Source of the DNA: Acidobacteriota bacterium
GTDB lineage: Bacteria; Acidobacteriota; Terriglobia; Bryobacterales; Bryobacteraceae
Direction of reading: 5' to 3'
Length of the DNA: 9,859 nucleotides
Assembly: GCA_016871135.1 (NCBI GenBank)
Contig: VFZQ01000134.1
Location: 1-9,859 of the forward strand
Each line of letters begins with the position of its first letter. Position 1 is the first letter of the stretch. The position numbers were made by a program, and so were the translations under genes. This document shows positions 1 to 6,487 of the stretch, piece by piece. The notes under the pieces were generated by a model, which was not told the DNA's origin, did no database searches, and saw nothing but the letters and a program-made list of their open reading frames with translations.

Positions 1-922
1 CGAGGATGCGCTCGGCCGCCAGGGCGGAGCGCTGCGCGCCGGCGCGCGAGGAGAGCGCGACGCGGTGAGCGAAGACGGGGATGACAAGCGCCTTCACGTC
101 GTCGGGAGTCACAAACGTCCGGCCGTCGAGATAGGCCAGCGATTGCGCCGCGCGATAGAGCGCCTGCGCGCCGCGCGGACTGACGCCGAGCGAGAACGAT
201 TCGTGATTGCGCGTGCGATCGACGACAGCGAGGATGTAGTCGACAATGGCGTCGTCGACACGAACCGATTCGGACTCGCGTTGCAGCGCCAGCACGTCGT
301 CGGCGTGCAGGAGCGGAGCGGGCGCGGACCCGTTTGAAGTGCTGCGGCGGAGGATCTCGCGTTCGCTGGCGGAATCGGGATAACCAATCCGCAGGCGCAT
401 CAGGAAGCGATCAAGCTGGGACTCGGGCAGCGGATAGGTTCCGTGATGCTCCATCGGGTTCTGAGTCGCCAGAACCATGAAGGGCATCGCGAGCGGATGC
501 GTAACGCCGTCGACCGATACCTGGCCCTCGTTCATCGCTTCCAGCAGCGCCGACTGCGTGCGCGGCGTGGCGCGGTTGATTTCGTCGGCCAGCAGAAAAT
601 TCGTGAAGACCGGGCCGGTCTTGAATTCGAAATCCTGGGAGTGCGCGTTGTAGACGCTCACGCCCGTTACATCGGCGGGCAACATGTCGGCGGTGAATTG
701 AAGGCGGTGAAAGCGGCAGTCGACGGCGCGCGCCAAGGCGTTGGCGAGCGTCGTCTTTCCGACGCCAGGCACGTCTTCGATCAGCAGATGACCCTTCGAC
801 AGCAGGCACGTCAACGCAAGGCGCACGACTTCGCTCTTGCCGCGAAGCGCGTCTTCCAGGCGGGCCGTCAACGCGGGCAACCGCGCGGCGGCAACCGGCA
901 TCGCTGTCTCGCGCTCGGTCAT
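1..922 (-). CDS. MoxR-family AAA+ ATPase (3' end cut by window edge)
   Basis: About 307 codons are visible from an ATG at 922; the reading frame is open to base 1, so only a short C-terminal piece should be missing from a family of about 320-330 residues. Walker A (PGVGKTT) lies near residues 52-58, Walker B (LLADEINRA) near 110-118, and the sensor motif (LATQNP, then the GTYPLPESQLDRF block) follows. This order is typical of MoxR ATPases. In the family these cytoplasmic chaperone-like ATPases act with a von Willebrand factor A protein, often beside a DUF58 gene, to mature or activate partner proteins; those partners would lie beyond the left edge. An in-frame ATG at 934 is an alternative start. 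I prefer 922 because a -10-like TATGAT sits 7 bases upstream of it, which would overlap the other start. No good Shine-Dalgarno spacing exists for either. The partner and exact role are unknown. Confidence 0.93.
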   Translation of the reverse strand, partial: MTERETAMPVAAARLPALTARLEDALRGKSEVVRLALTCLLSKGHLLIEDVPGVGKTTLANALARAVDCRFHRLQFTADMLPADVTGVSVYNAHSQDFEFKTGPVFTNFLLADEINRATPRTQSALLEAMNEGQVSVDGVTHPLAMPFMVLATQNPMEHHGTYPLPESQLDRFLMRLRIGYPDSASEREILRRSTSNGSAPAPLLHADDVLALQRESESVRVDDAIVDYILAVVDRTRNHESFSLGVSPRGAQALYRAAQSLAYLDGRTFVTPDDVKALVIPVFAHRVALSSRAGAQRSALAAERIL

Positions 923-928
923 TTCCCC

Positions 929-935
929 TATCATA
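929..935. promoter_or_regulatory. Near-symmetric -10 element shared by divergent moxR-like gene and guaD
   Basis: Between the two divergent start codons (ATG at 922 on minus, GTG at 941 on plus) the sequence TATCATA reads as TATCAT on plus (929-934) and as TATGAT on minus (935-930). Each is 5 of 6 to the sigma70 -10 consensus. Six bases separate the plus element from GTG and seven separate the minus element from ATG, which is where transcription would normally begin, so both mRNAs may be leaderless. Neither side has a convincing -35 at 16-18 bases. The call rests on sequence alone. Confidence 0.5.
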
Positions 936-940
936 ACAAC

Positions 941-1423
941 GTGGGCAACGAATCTACGAATTTGCGGTGGCTGGAGCGTGCGGTGGAACTGGCGGCGGCG
1001 AACGCGGCTTCGGGCGCGGGCGGACCCTTCGGCGCGGTCATTGTGAGGGATGGAGCGATCATCGCCGAAGGCGCGAATTCGGTGGTCCGGACCGCCGATC
1101 CAACCGCGCACGCGGAGGTCGTTGCGATACGGAATGCGGCGTCGGCCCTTGGAACGCACGAACTTTCCGGCTGTACGCTCTTCGCCAGTTGCGAGCCGTG
1201 CCCGATGTGCCTGGGCGCGATCTTGTGGGCGCGGATCGACCGTGTTTATTTCGCCGCGACGAAAAGCGACGCCGCGGCCGCCGGGTTTGATGATAGCCTG
1301 TTCTACGAACAATTTGGCAAGCCGGCTGGCGAGCGGATTGTGCCGATGTTACAGCAGTCCGTCCCGGATCGCGTCCGTCCGTTTCGAGAATGGCAGTCAT
1401 TTTCGGGAAAGGTAACTTACTAG
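941..1423 (+). CDS. guaD: Guanine deaminase, cytidine-deaminase fold (GuaD)
   Basis: The 160-residue product hydrolyses guanine to xanthine and ammonia in purine salvage. It has the zinc site of the cytidine/deoxycytidylate deaminase superfamily: TAHAE near residues 55-59 (zinc ligand His57, proton-shuttle Glu59) and SCEPCPMC near 83-90 (ligands Cys87 and Cys90). The GGPFGAVIV block near 27-35, the AGFDDS block and the C-terminal tyrosine match the short bacterial guanine deaminases as I remember the Bacillus subtilis enzyme (about 156 residues), where the late Asp and terminal Tyr help recognise guanine. That separates it from tRNA adenosine deaminase TadA. The open frame extends far upstream to 443, but those codons are antisense to the ATPase gene, and homology begins just after GTG 941. 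No Shine-Dalgarno is visible, consistent with a leaderless start. potA follows after 2 bases, so this is probably the first gene of a five-gene operon. Confidence 0.88.
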   Translation: MGNESTNLRWLERAVELAAANAASGAGGPFGAVIVRDGAIIAEGANSVVRTADPTAHAEVVAIRNAASALGTHELSGCTLFASCEPCPMCLGAILWARIDRVYFAATKSDAAAAGFDDSLFYEQFGKPAGERIVPMLQQSVPDRVRPFREWQSFSGKVTY

Positions 1424-1425
1424 GC

Positions 1426-2385
1426 ATGGCCACGGCACTCGAGTTGAAAGCTTTAGTCAAGCAGTTCCCAACGGCGCGCGTTGTGGACGGTATTTCGCTC
1501 GACATACCGAAGGGCTGTTTCTATTCCCTGCTGGGTCCCTCTGGTTGCGGCAAAACAACTATCTTGCGGATGATCGCGGGCTTCTCCGAACCCGACGAAG
1601 GCGACATCATTCTGAACGGACGGCGGTTAAATGGACTTCGGCCTTATGAGCGGCCCGTCACGACCGTCTTCCAAAGTTATGCTTTGTTTCCCCATTTGAC
1701 CGCCTACGAGAATGTGGCGTTCGGATTGCGCCGCCGCGGTGAGACTAACTTCGACAAGAAGGTGAGAGACTCGCTGGCGATGGTTGGCCTTGCTGAAAAA
1801 GCGGAACGATTTCCAGCTAACTTATCCGGCGGCGAGAAGCAGCGGACGGCGCTGGCGCGGGCGCTGGTGCTCGAGCCGGAACTGCTGTTGCTTGACGAGC
1901 CGCTCTCGGCGCTCGATCCGGCGCTGCGTAAACGCGTCCGATTGGAGTTAAAGCAGATCCAACAGCGTATCGGCATCACGTTCGTGTTTATTTCGCACGA
2001 TCAGGAAGAGGCGCTGTCGTTGTCGGACCGGATCGCCGTGATGAATAAGGGAAAAATCGAACAGATCGGCACGCCGCGCGAGATCTACTTGCAGCCGGCC
2101 ACGCGCTTTGTCGCAGGCTTTCTTGGCGCGGTGAATTGGATCGGCCCTGTCGGCGTGAGGCCGGAATGGACGCGCATCGGACGAACCGCGCCCGGCGATG
2201 TCGATTCGGTGGCTGCAACCGTTGAGACCGCTGTGTTTCTGGGCGATTCGGTCCACGTTCATGCGAAGACGGCCGATGGATCCGTGATCACCGCGCAGGT
2301 GCACGATTCGGCCGTCGACTACGAACACGGCGAACAGGTTCGGCTGTGGTGGGATAAGTCGGACGAACTGCGAGTTAGTCAATGA
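1426..2385 (+). CDS. potA: Spermidine/putrescine-type ABC transporter ATPase (PotA-like)
   Basis: This 319-residue protein is the ATP-hydrolysing subunit of an inner-membrane importer. Visible in order are Walker A GPSGCGKT (residues 37-44), the Q-loop VFQSYALFPHLTAYENVAFGL region typical of PotA, the ABC signature LSGGEKQR, Walker B LLLLDEPLSALD, the switch histidine in FISHDQEEAL, and a C-terminal TOBE-like stretch containing VGVRPEW. It is shorter than E. coli PotA (about 378), the difference lying in the C-terminal regulatory part. An earlier in-frame ATG at 1390 would overlap guaD and add 12 residues without family support. The ATG at 1426, two bases after the guaD stop, puts the first beta strand where the family has it. 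Re-initiation after guaD is likely because no strong Shine-Dalgarno is visible. Its stop overlaps the potB start as ATGA. Subfamily assignment is strong; the substrate is not proven. Confidence 0.92.
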   Translation: MATALELKALVKQFPTARVVDGISLDIPKGCFYSLLGPSGCGKTTILRMIAGFSEPDEGDIILNGRRLNGLRPYERPVTTVFQSYALFPHLTAYENVAFGLRRRGETNFDKKVRDSLAMVGLAEKAERFPANLSGGEKQRTALARALVLEPELLLLDEPLSALDPALRKRVRLELKQIQQRIGITFVFISHDQEEALSLSDRIAVMNKGKIEQIGTPREIYLQPATRFVAGFLGAVNWIGPVGVRPEWTRIGRTAPGDVDSVAATVETAVFLGDSVHVHAKTADGSVITAQVHDSAVDYEHGEQVRLWWDKSDELRVSQ

Positions 2386-3212
2386 AACACCTGCGCGCGA
2401 TGTTCTTAGCGCCTTCCGTGTTTTTTACCGTAGTGCTGTTTCTGATACCGCTGACGATTATCGTGAGCTACAGTCTACGGACGCGCGGTGTATATGGCGG
2501 CGTCGTCGATCCCTGGACGATCGAGAACTACGCGCGGCTGTTCGATCCTTTGTACGGCATGATTATGGTGCGGTCGGTGTTCATGTCGCTGGCAGCCACA
2601 GCGCTGTGCCTGCTGGCCGGATTTCCGACCGCGCTGTTTATCGTCCGCAACGAAAAGCACAAGAGCCTGCTGCTGAATCTGATCATGCTGCCGTTCTGGA
2701 CCAGCTTTCTGGTCCGCACCTACGCATGGATGTTCCTGTTGCGCGATACCGGTCTAATCAACAGCGCACTAATAGCAATGGGGATCATCAAGGAGCCTCT
2801 CCCCCTCTTGTACAACGAGACCGCGGTGATTGTCGGGCTCGTCTACGGATATCTGCCATTCGCCGTGCTGCCGATATTTAGCAACTTGGAACGCTTGGAT
2901 AAGGCGCTTCTCGAAGCGGCGGCCGACTTAGGCGCCAAGCCCTGGGAGACGATGTTTCACGTCGTTCTGCCATTGTGCGCGCCAGGGTTGCGCGCGGCCG
3001 GCGTGCTGGTCTTTATTCCCTGCCTGGGCGCGTATCTTACACCGGATCTCTTGGGCGGCGGCAAGAGCATCATGATCGGAAACTTGATTCAGAATCAGTT
3101 CACAACGGCTCGCGACTGGCCATTCGGATCGGCAATCTCTCTGGCGCTGATGGCCGGAGTAATGGTTCTGTTAATCGTTCTGATCCGCCGCGATGGCGAG
3201 GAGGCGCTATGA
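2382..3212 (+). CDS. potB: Spermidine/putrescine-type ABC transporter permease 1 (PotB-like)
   Basis: This 276-residue integral membrane protein is one of two permeases forming the translocation path. Hydrophobic segments lie near residues 7-31, 64-88, 97-120, 146-167, 203-225 and 251-268, giving the six helices expected of PotB. The cytoplasmic EAA loop that docks on the ATPase is near 178-199 (EAAADLGAKPWETMFHVVLP). PFWTSFLVRTYAW near 105-116 is also characteristic of PotB/PotH. The length agrees with the family (about 275-285). The start ATG overlaps the potA stop by four bases and its own stop overlaps the potC start in the same way, which points to translational coupling and equal subunit supply. 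Confidence 0.92.
   Translation: MKHLRAMFLAPSVFFTVVLFLIPLTIIVSYSLRTRGVYGGVVDPWTIENYARLFDPLYGMIMVRSVFMSLAATALCLLAGFPTALFIVRNEKHKSLLLNLIMLPFWTSFLVRTYAWMFLLRDTGLINSALIAMGIIKEPLPLLYNETAVIVGLVYGYLPFAVLPIFSNLERLDKALLEAAADLGAKPWETMFHVVLPLCAPGLRAAGVLVFIPCLGAYLTPDLLGGGKSIMIGNLIQNQFTTARDWPFGSAISLALMAGVMVLLIVLIRRDGEEAL
3198..3204 (+). promoter_or_regulatory. Ribosome binding site deciding the potC start
   Basis: GAGGAGG lies 4 bases upstream of ATG 3209. It is the strongest Shine-Dalgarno seen in the operon and rules out the much longer open frame beginning at 2975. Confidence 0.6.
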
Positions 3213-3964
3213 GGCCGCTTACCTGGTTCGCGGTTGGTATCTACGCGTTCCTCCATGTGCCCTTGCTGATTCTGTGCGCGTTCAGCTTCAACTCATCTCG
3301 CTTCACGATTTGGGAAGAATTCTCGCTCGAGTGGTACCGGCAGATGTTCACCGATGCGCAGCTTGGAGAGGCGGCGCTTAACAGTCTGCTGATCGCGGCG
3401 GCTTCGACCGTGCTGGCTACGGTGATAGGCACGCTGTGCTCGTATGGACTGTGGAAGAAACAGGCCAAGTGGCTGAGCGGATCACTATATTTATCGCTCG
3501 TAACTCCCGAGATTATTTCCGGCATTTCTCTGCTGGCGTTTTTTCAATGGGCATTCCGGCATTGGCAGTTTCAGTTAGGCATGCACACGGTAATTCTTGC
3601 GCACGTCGCCTTCTCGATTTCGTATGTCGTACTTGTCGTGATGGCGCGGCTGCGTACCGCCGAACCGGCGCTGGAGGAAGCGGCGCTGGATCTAGGCGCC
3701 AATGAGTGGCAGGCGTTTTGGCTGGTCACCCTGCCGATGTTGCGGCCTGGAATCATGGCCGCGGCGCTGCTCGCCTTTACTGTGTCGTTCGACGACTATG
3801 TGATTACAAGCCTTGTCGCGGGCGTCGATTCCGAGACGCTGCCGATGGTTCTCTACGCCATGGCGCGGCGCGGTGCGAATCCGGTTGTCAGCGCGATCTC
3901 CGCTCTGATCTTTGTCGGCTTTGGCGCGCTGATTCTCATTTCGGAAAGGCTGCAGAAGACATGA
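3209..3964 (+). CDS. potC: Spermidine/putrescine-type ABC transporter permease 2 (PotC-like)
   Basis: This 251-residue membrane protein is the second permease of the importer. Hydrophobic segments lie near residues 5-27, 57-80, 92-114, 127-147, 181-203 and 228-246. An EAA loop (EEAALDLGANEWQAFWLVTLP) spans 156-176, and SFDDYVITSLVAG near 193-205 is a strong PotC/PotI mark. The frame is open from 2975, but residues encoded before 3209 belong to a shadow of potB. ATG 3209 overlaps the potB stop (ATGA) and is preceded by a strong Shine-Dalgarno GAGGAGG at 3198-3204, which fixes the start. The length is close to the family norm of about 260. Its stop overlaps the potD start. Confidence 0.92.
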   Translation: MRPLTWFAVGIYAFLHVPLLILCAFSFNSSRFTIWEEFSLEWYRQMFTDAQLGEAALNSLLIAAASTVLATVIGTLCSYGLWKKQAKWLSGSLYLSLVTPEIISGISLLAFFQWAFRHWQFQLGMHTVILAHVAFSISYVVLVVMARLRTAEPALEEAALDLGANEWQAFWLVTLPMLRPGIMAAALLAFTVSFDDYVITSLVAGVDSETLPMVLYAMARRGANPVVSAISALIFVGFGALILISERLQKT

Positions 3965-4983
3965 TCACGCGCCGCGCGGCATTGTCGATTGCGCTGGTCA
4001 CCGGATGTTCCCGTTCCAACGCGAAGCGTCTGAACGTCTTCAATTGGTCTGCCTATGTCGCACCGGAGACCGTCCCGAATTTCGAGAAGCAGGCGGGCGC
4101 GAAGGTGCGCTATAGCATCTACGAGTCGAACGAAGAGATGCTGGCGCGAGTGTTCTCGGGTAACTCGGGTTGGGACGTGGTTTTCCCGACTCACTACATC
4201 GTTCCGCCGATGCGGGAGCAGCATCTACTCGCGGACTTAGACCACACCCGCTTGCCCAATCTGAAAAATCTCGATGCGCTCTTCAGGTCCCCCGTTTCCG
4301 ATCCATCGCTAAGTCACTCGATGCCGTACATGTGGAACGCCACCGGCATTCTCTACAACACCAATCACGGACCGGTGCCCGCGTCCTGGGCCGACCTATG
4401 GGCGCCACATTGGAAGGGCCACCTGACCATGCTCGACGATCCCGCCGAGGTGTTCGCCGCGGCGCTTCGAAAGCTAGGCCACTCGCTCAATTCCCGCAAT
4501 CCCGCCGAACTCTTGGCGGCGCAAAAAGAAGCGATCGCGCAGAAACAGTTACTTCGCGCCTACTTGAATACCGAAGTGCGCGACCAAGCCGTCGCCGGCG
4601 ATGTGTTGATCGCGCAGTTATGGTCGACAACGGCGCAGCAGGCAATCGACGCGGCCAAACACTTAGCGTTCGTCTATCCGAAGGAGGGCTTTCCGCTCAG
4701 CCTCGATTGCGCGGTGGTCCTTCGCGAGAGTCCGCGCCAGGAACTCGCGCACGAGTTTCTGAATTATCTTCTGGAAGCCGGCGTTAGCGCCCGCATTGCC
4801 GAGACGATGCGCACCGCCACCGCCAACGCCGCCGCGCGGCCGCTGTTGACGCAGGCGACGCAATCGAATACGACGCTCTACCCTTCGCCCGAGACTCTGG
4901 CTCGGGCCGAATGGTTTGCCACGATCACGCCGGACGCGCAGCGATTGCGCGATCGGCTCTGGACCGAAATCAAGTCCGCCTGA
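3961..4983 (+). CDS. potD: Polyamine-type ABC transporter substrate-binding lipoprotein (PotD/PotF-like)
   Basis: This 340-residue binding protein captures the solute outside the inner membrane for the PotABC channel. The N-terminus is a short signal peptide with twin arginines (MITRR) and a lipobox VTGC, predicting lipid attachment at Cys16 instead of free periplasmic release. Compared from memory with E. coli PotD, several ligand-pocket positions are kept: Trp29 and Tyr32 in FNWSAYVAP, Tyr79 in PTHYIVPPM, Asp160 and Glu163 in DDPAEVF, Trp221 in QLWSTTAQ and Asp249. The tryptophan that stacks on the polyamine in the KEGGIFWMD region appears replaced by Ser247 (KEGFPLSLD). The ending RLRDRLWTEIKSA recalls PotF. 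ATG 3961 overlaps the potC stop; the longer frame open from 3706 is a shadow of potC. Family assignment is firm, but the true ligand could be a polyamine or another cationic or amino compound. Confidence 0.87.
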   Translation: MITRRAALSIALVTGCSRSNAKRLNVFNWSAYVAPETVPNFEKQAGAKVRYSIYESNEEMLARVFSGNSGWDVVFPTHYIVPPMREQHLLADLDHTRLPNLKNLDALFRSPVSDPSLSHSMPYMWNATGILYNTNHGPVPASWADLWAPHWKGHLTMLDDPAEVFAAALRKLGHSLNSRNPAELLAAQKEAIAQKQLLRAYLNTEVRDQAVAGDVLIAQLWSTTAQQAIDAAKHLAFVYPKEGFPLSLDCAVVLRESPRQELAHEFLNYLLEAGVSARIAETMRTATANAAARPLLTQATQSNTTLYPSPETLARAEWFATITPDAQRLRDRLWTEIKSA

Positions 4984-4984
4984 C

Positions 4985-5974
4985 TTATTCCCGCAGAAAC
5001 CGCGCCGATTCTTCGGGAGGCGTCGGGTTGATGAAAAAGCCCGTTCCCCACTCGAAACCCGCTACGCGCGTGAGTTTCGGAATAATCTCCACGTGCCAAT
5101 GATAGTGCGCGGAAAAAGACTCCTGCGCCGGCGCGGTGTGAATGATCAAGTTGTACGCGGGATGTTCCAGAACCTTGTCCATCTTGCGGAGCACGGTCTT
5201 GAGCATCCACGCCAAGTTATACACTTCGCGCTCCTGAATCGCCTCAAAGTGCGATTCGTGCCTCTGCGGTACGATCCACGTCTCAAATGGAAAACGCGCC
5301 GCGAAAGGACACAACGTCAGGAACTCCTCGGTGCGAATGACGACACGTTCATCGTCGCGCGCTTCCTGCCGCAAGATGTCGCAGTAAACGCAGCGTTCCT
5401 TGAATTCGTAATACTTGCGCGCGCCGTCGAGTTCTTCCTGCACGCGCTTCGGCACAATCGGCAGCGCGATGATCTGCGAATGCGGATGTTCAAGCGACGC
5501 ACCCGCGCCCTCGCCATGGTTCTTAAACAGCATCATGTACCGCAGCCGCCGGTCTTTCTTCAGATCGACAATACGGTCACGAAACGCCCAAATGACTTCG
5601 GCGACCTTCGCTTCATCCATCGTCGCCAGCGTCGCATCGTGTTCCGGCGATTCAATCACAACCTCGTGCGCGCCGATGCCGTTCATGCAGTCATACAGGC
5701 CCTCGCCTTGGCGGTCGAGATCGCCTTCCACGCGCAACGCCGGAAACTTGTTCGGCACGACGCGCGTGCTCCAACGCGCATCGCCTCGCAGCGATTCGTT
5801 CGAATACGCAAGCACTTCGGGCGGCGTCTTGTCTTCGTGGCCTGGGCAAAAAGGGCAAAAGCGGCCCTTTTCGATGCGCACGGTTTCGGCGGCGAAGTCG
5901 GAGGGCCTCCGCGCCCGGTCGGTCGAGATGATGACCCAGCGGCCGGTGATTGGGTCTTTGCGGAGCTCGGGCAT
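4985..5974 (-). CDS. galT: Galactose-1-phosphate uridylyltransferase (GalT)
   Basis: This 329-residue enzyme swaps UMP between UDP-glucose and galactose-1-phosphate in the Leloir pathway. Two HIT-like halves are visible. The first has CPFC (Cys40, Cys43), SPEH (His112) and HPHSQ near residues 163-167, where His163 should be a zinc ligand and His165 the nucleophile that carries UMP. A second pair CVYC lies at 195-198, and HYHWHVEIIP in the second half supplies the distal HxH. VVPNKFPAL and FPFETWIVPQRHESHFE are typical of the family. E. coli GalT has about 348 residues, so the length is normal. It starts 10 bases after the yraN stop, with AGGGAG three bases before the ATG, and its stop is one base from the convergent potD stop. 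No other galactose gene is in the window, so a relative acting on another hexose-1-phosphate is possible. Confidence 0.9.
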   Translation of the reverse strand: MPELRKDPITGRWVIISTDRARRPSDFAAETVRIEKGRFCPFCPGHEDKTPPEVLAYSNESLRGDARWSTRVVPNKFPALRVEGDLDRQGEGLYDCMNGIGAHEVVIESPEHDATLATMDEAKVAEVIWAFRDRIVDLKKDRRLRYMMLFKNHGEGAGASLEHPHSQIIALPIVPKRVQEELDGARKYYEFKERCVYCDILRQEARDDERVVIRTEEFLTLCPFAARFPFETWIVPQRHESHFEAIQEREVYNLAWMLKTVLRKMDKVLEHPAYNLIIHTAPAQESFSAHYHWHVEIIPKLTRVAGFEWGTGFFINPTPPEESARFLRE

Positions 5975-5983
5975 GAACTCCCT

Positions 5984-5989
5984 ATTATA
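5984..5989 (-). promoter_or_regulatory. Consensus -10 hexamer before galT, overlapping the yraN stop
   Basis: TATAAT reads on the minus strand from 5989 to 5984, 9 bases before the galT ATG, and includes the TAA stop of yraN. If used, transcription would start within a few bases of the start codon. No matching -35 is present at 16-18 bases, so chance is a real possibility. Confidence 0.3.
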
Positions 5990-6455
5990 GGATCTCGGGC
6001 CGCAGCAACGGATGGAAGACGTCGCGGTGATGCTCGATCGTCACGCCGTCGCCAACAACAACGGTGATGACGTCGAACCGGACGCTCATTTTCAGGGCCT
6101 CCGCGCGGCGCACCCAGTCGATCGAGCCGCGGCCGATGTTCCGTTCCTTTTCGTAACCCACCGCGCGAAGCGGATGGCTGATCTCGGCCGAACTGCGCGT
6201 CTTGACTTCCGCGACCACCAACGTGTTTCCCTCTTCAACCGCGACGATATCGATCTCGACGCGCCGCGCCGGATGGCGAAAGTTGCGGGCGACCACCCGC
6301 CAGCCGAGTTCGCGTTCCGCAAAGCGGTGGGCAAGGTCTTCGCCGCGCCGCGCGAGGATCATATGTTCTGGCTGCTTCCGGTGCCGGCGCGCGGCGTCGC
6401 GGAGGCTGTCGAGGGCCGAAAAGATTCGGTGGCGCAGAATTCTCCGCAGGCTCAC
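5985..6455 (-). CDS. yraN: YraN/UPF0102 family protein, predicted nuclease fold
   Basis: The 156-residue product belongs to the UPF0102 (YraN) family, small cytoplasmic proteins with a restriction-endonuclease-like core whose role is unsettled; a link to Holliday-junction-type DNA processing has been proposed from the fold. The family signature is clear: RRGEDLAHRFAERELGW near residues 36-52, VVARNFRHPARRVEIDIVA near 54-72 and VVAEVKTRSS near 80-89. The putative metal-binding residues are Glu67, Asp69, Glu83 and Lys85. The usual GEID reads VEID. The family is normally about 120 residues, and the basic extra N-terminal part (1-35) is uncertain. The longest start is GTG 6455 with no clear Shine-Dalgarno; ATG 6362 (residue 32) would leave a 125-residue protein of normal length. 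It sits 32 bases after miaE and 10 before galT, probably in one transcript. Confidence 0.82.
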   Translation of the reverse strand: MSLRRILRHRIFSALDSLRDAARRHRKQPEHMILARRGEDLAHRFAERELGWRVVARNFRHPARRVEIDIVAVEEGNTLVVAEVKTRSSAEISHPLRAVGYEKERNIGRGSIDWVRRAEALKMSVRFDVITVVVGDGVTIEHHRDVFHPLLRPEIL

Positions 6456-6487
6456 AGTAAGCTAGTGGCTGCGACGCGACGATTTTC

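Noticed and set aside
443..940. Long upstream extension of the guaD reading frame (open from 443)
   Set aside because: It is antisense to the MoxR ATPase, whose motifs are unmistakable, and guanine deaminase likeness begins only after GTG 941.
1390..1425. Earlier potA start at ATG 1390
   Set aside because: It would overlap the end of guaD by 34 bases and add residues not typical of PotA; ATG 1426 fits family length and operon spacing.
4916..6067. 383-codon plus-strand open frame
   Set aside because: It lies opposite galT and the end of yraN, is Arg- and His-rich as expected of an antisense shadow, and shows no family motif.
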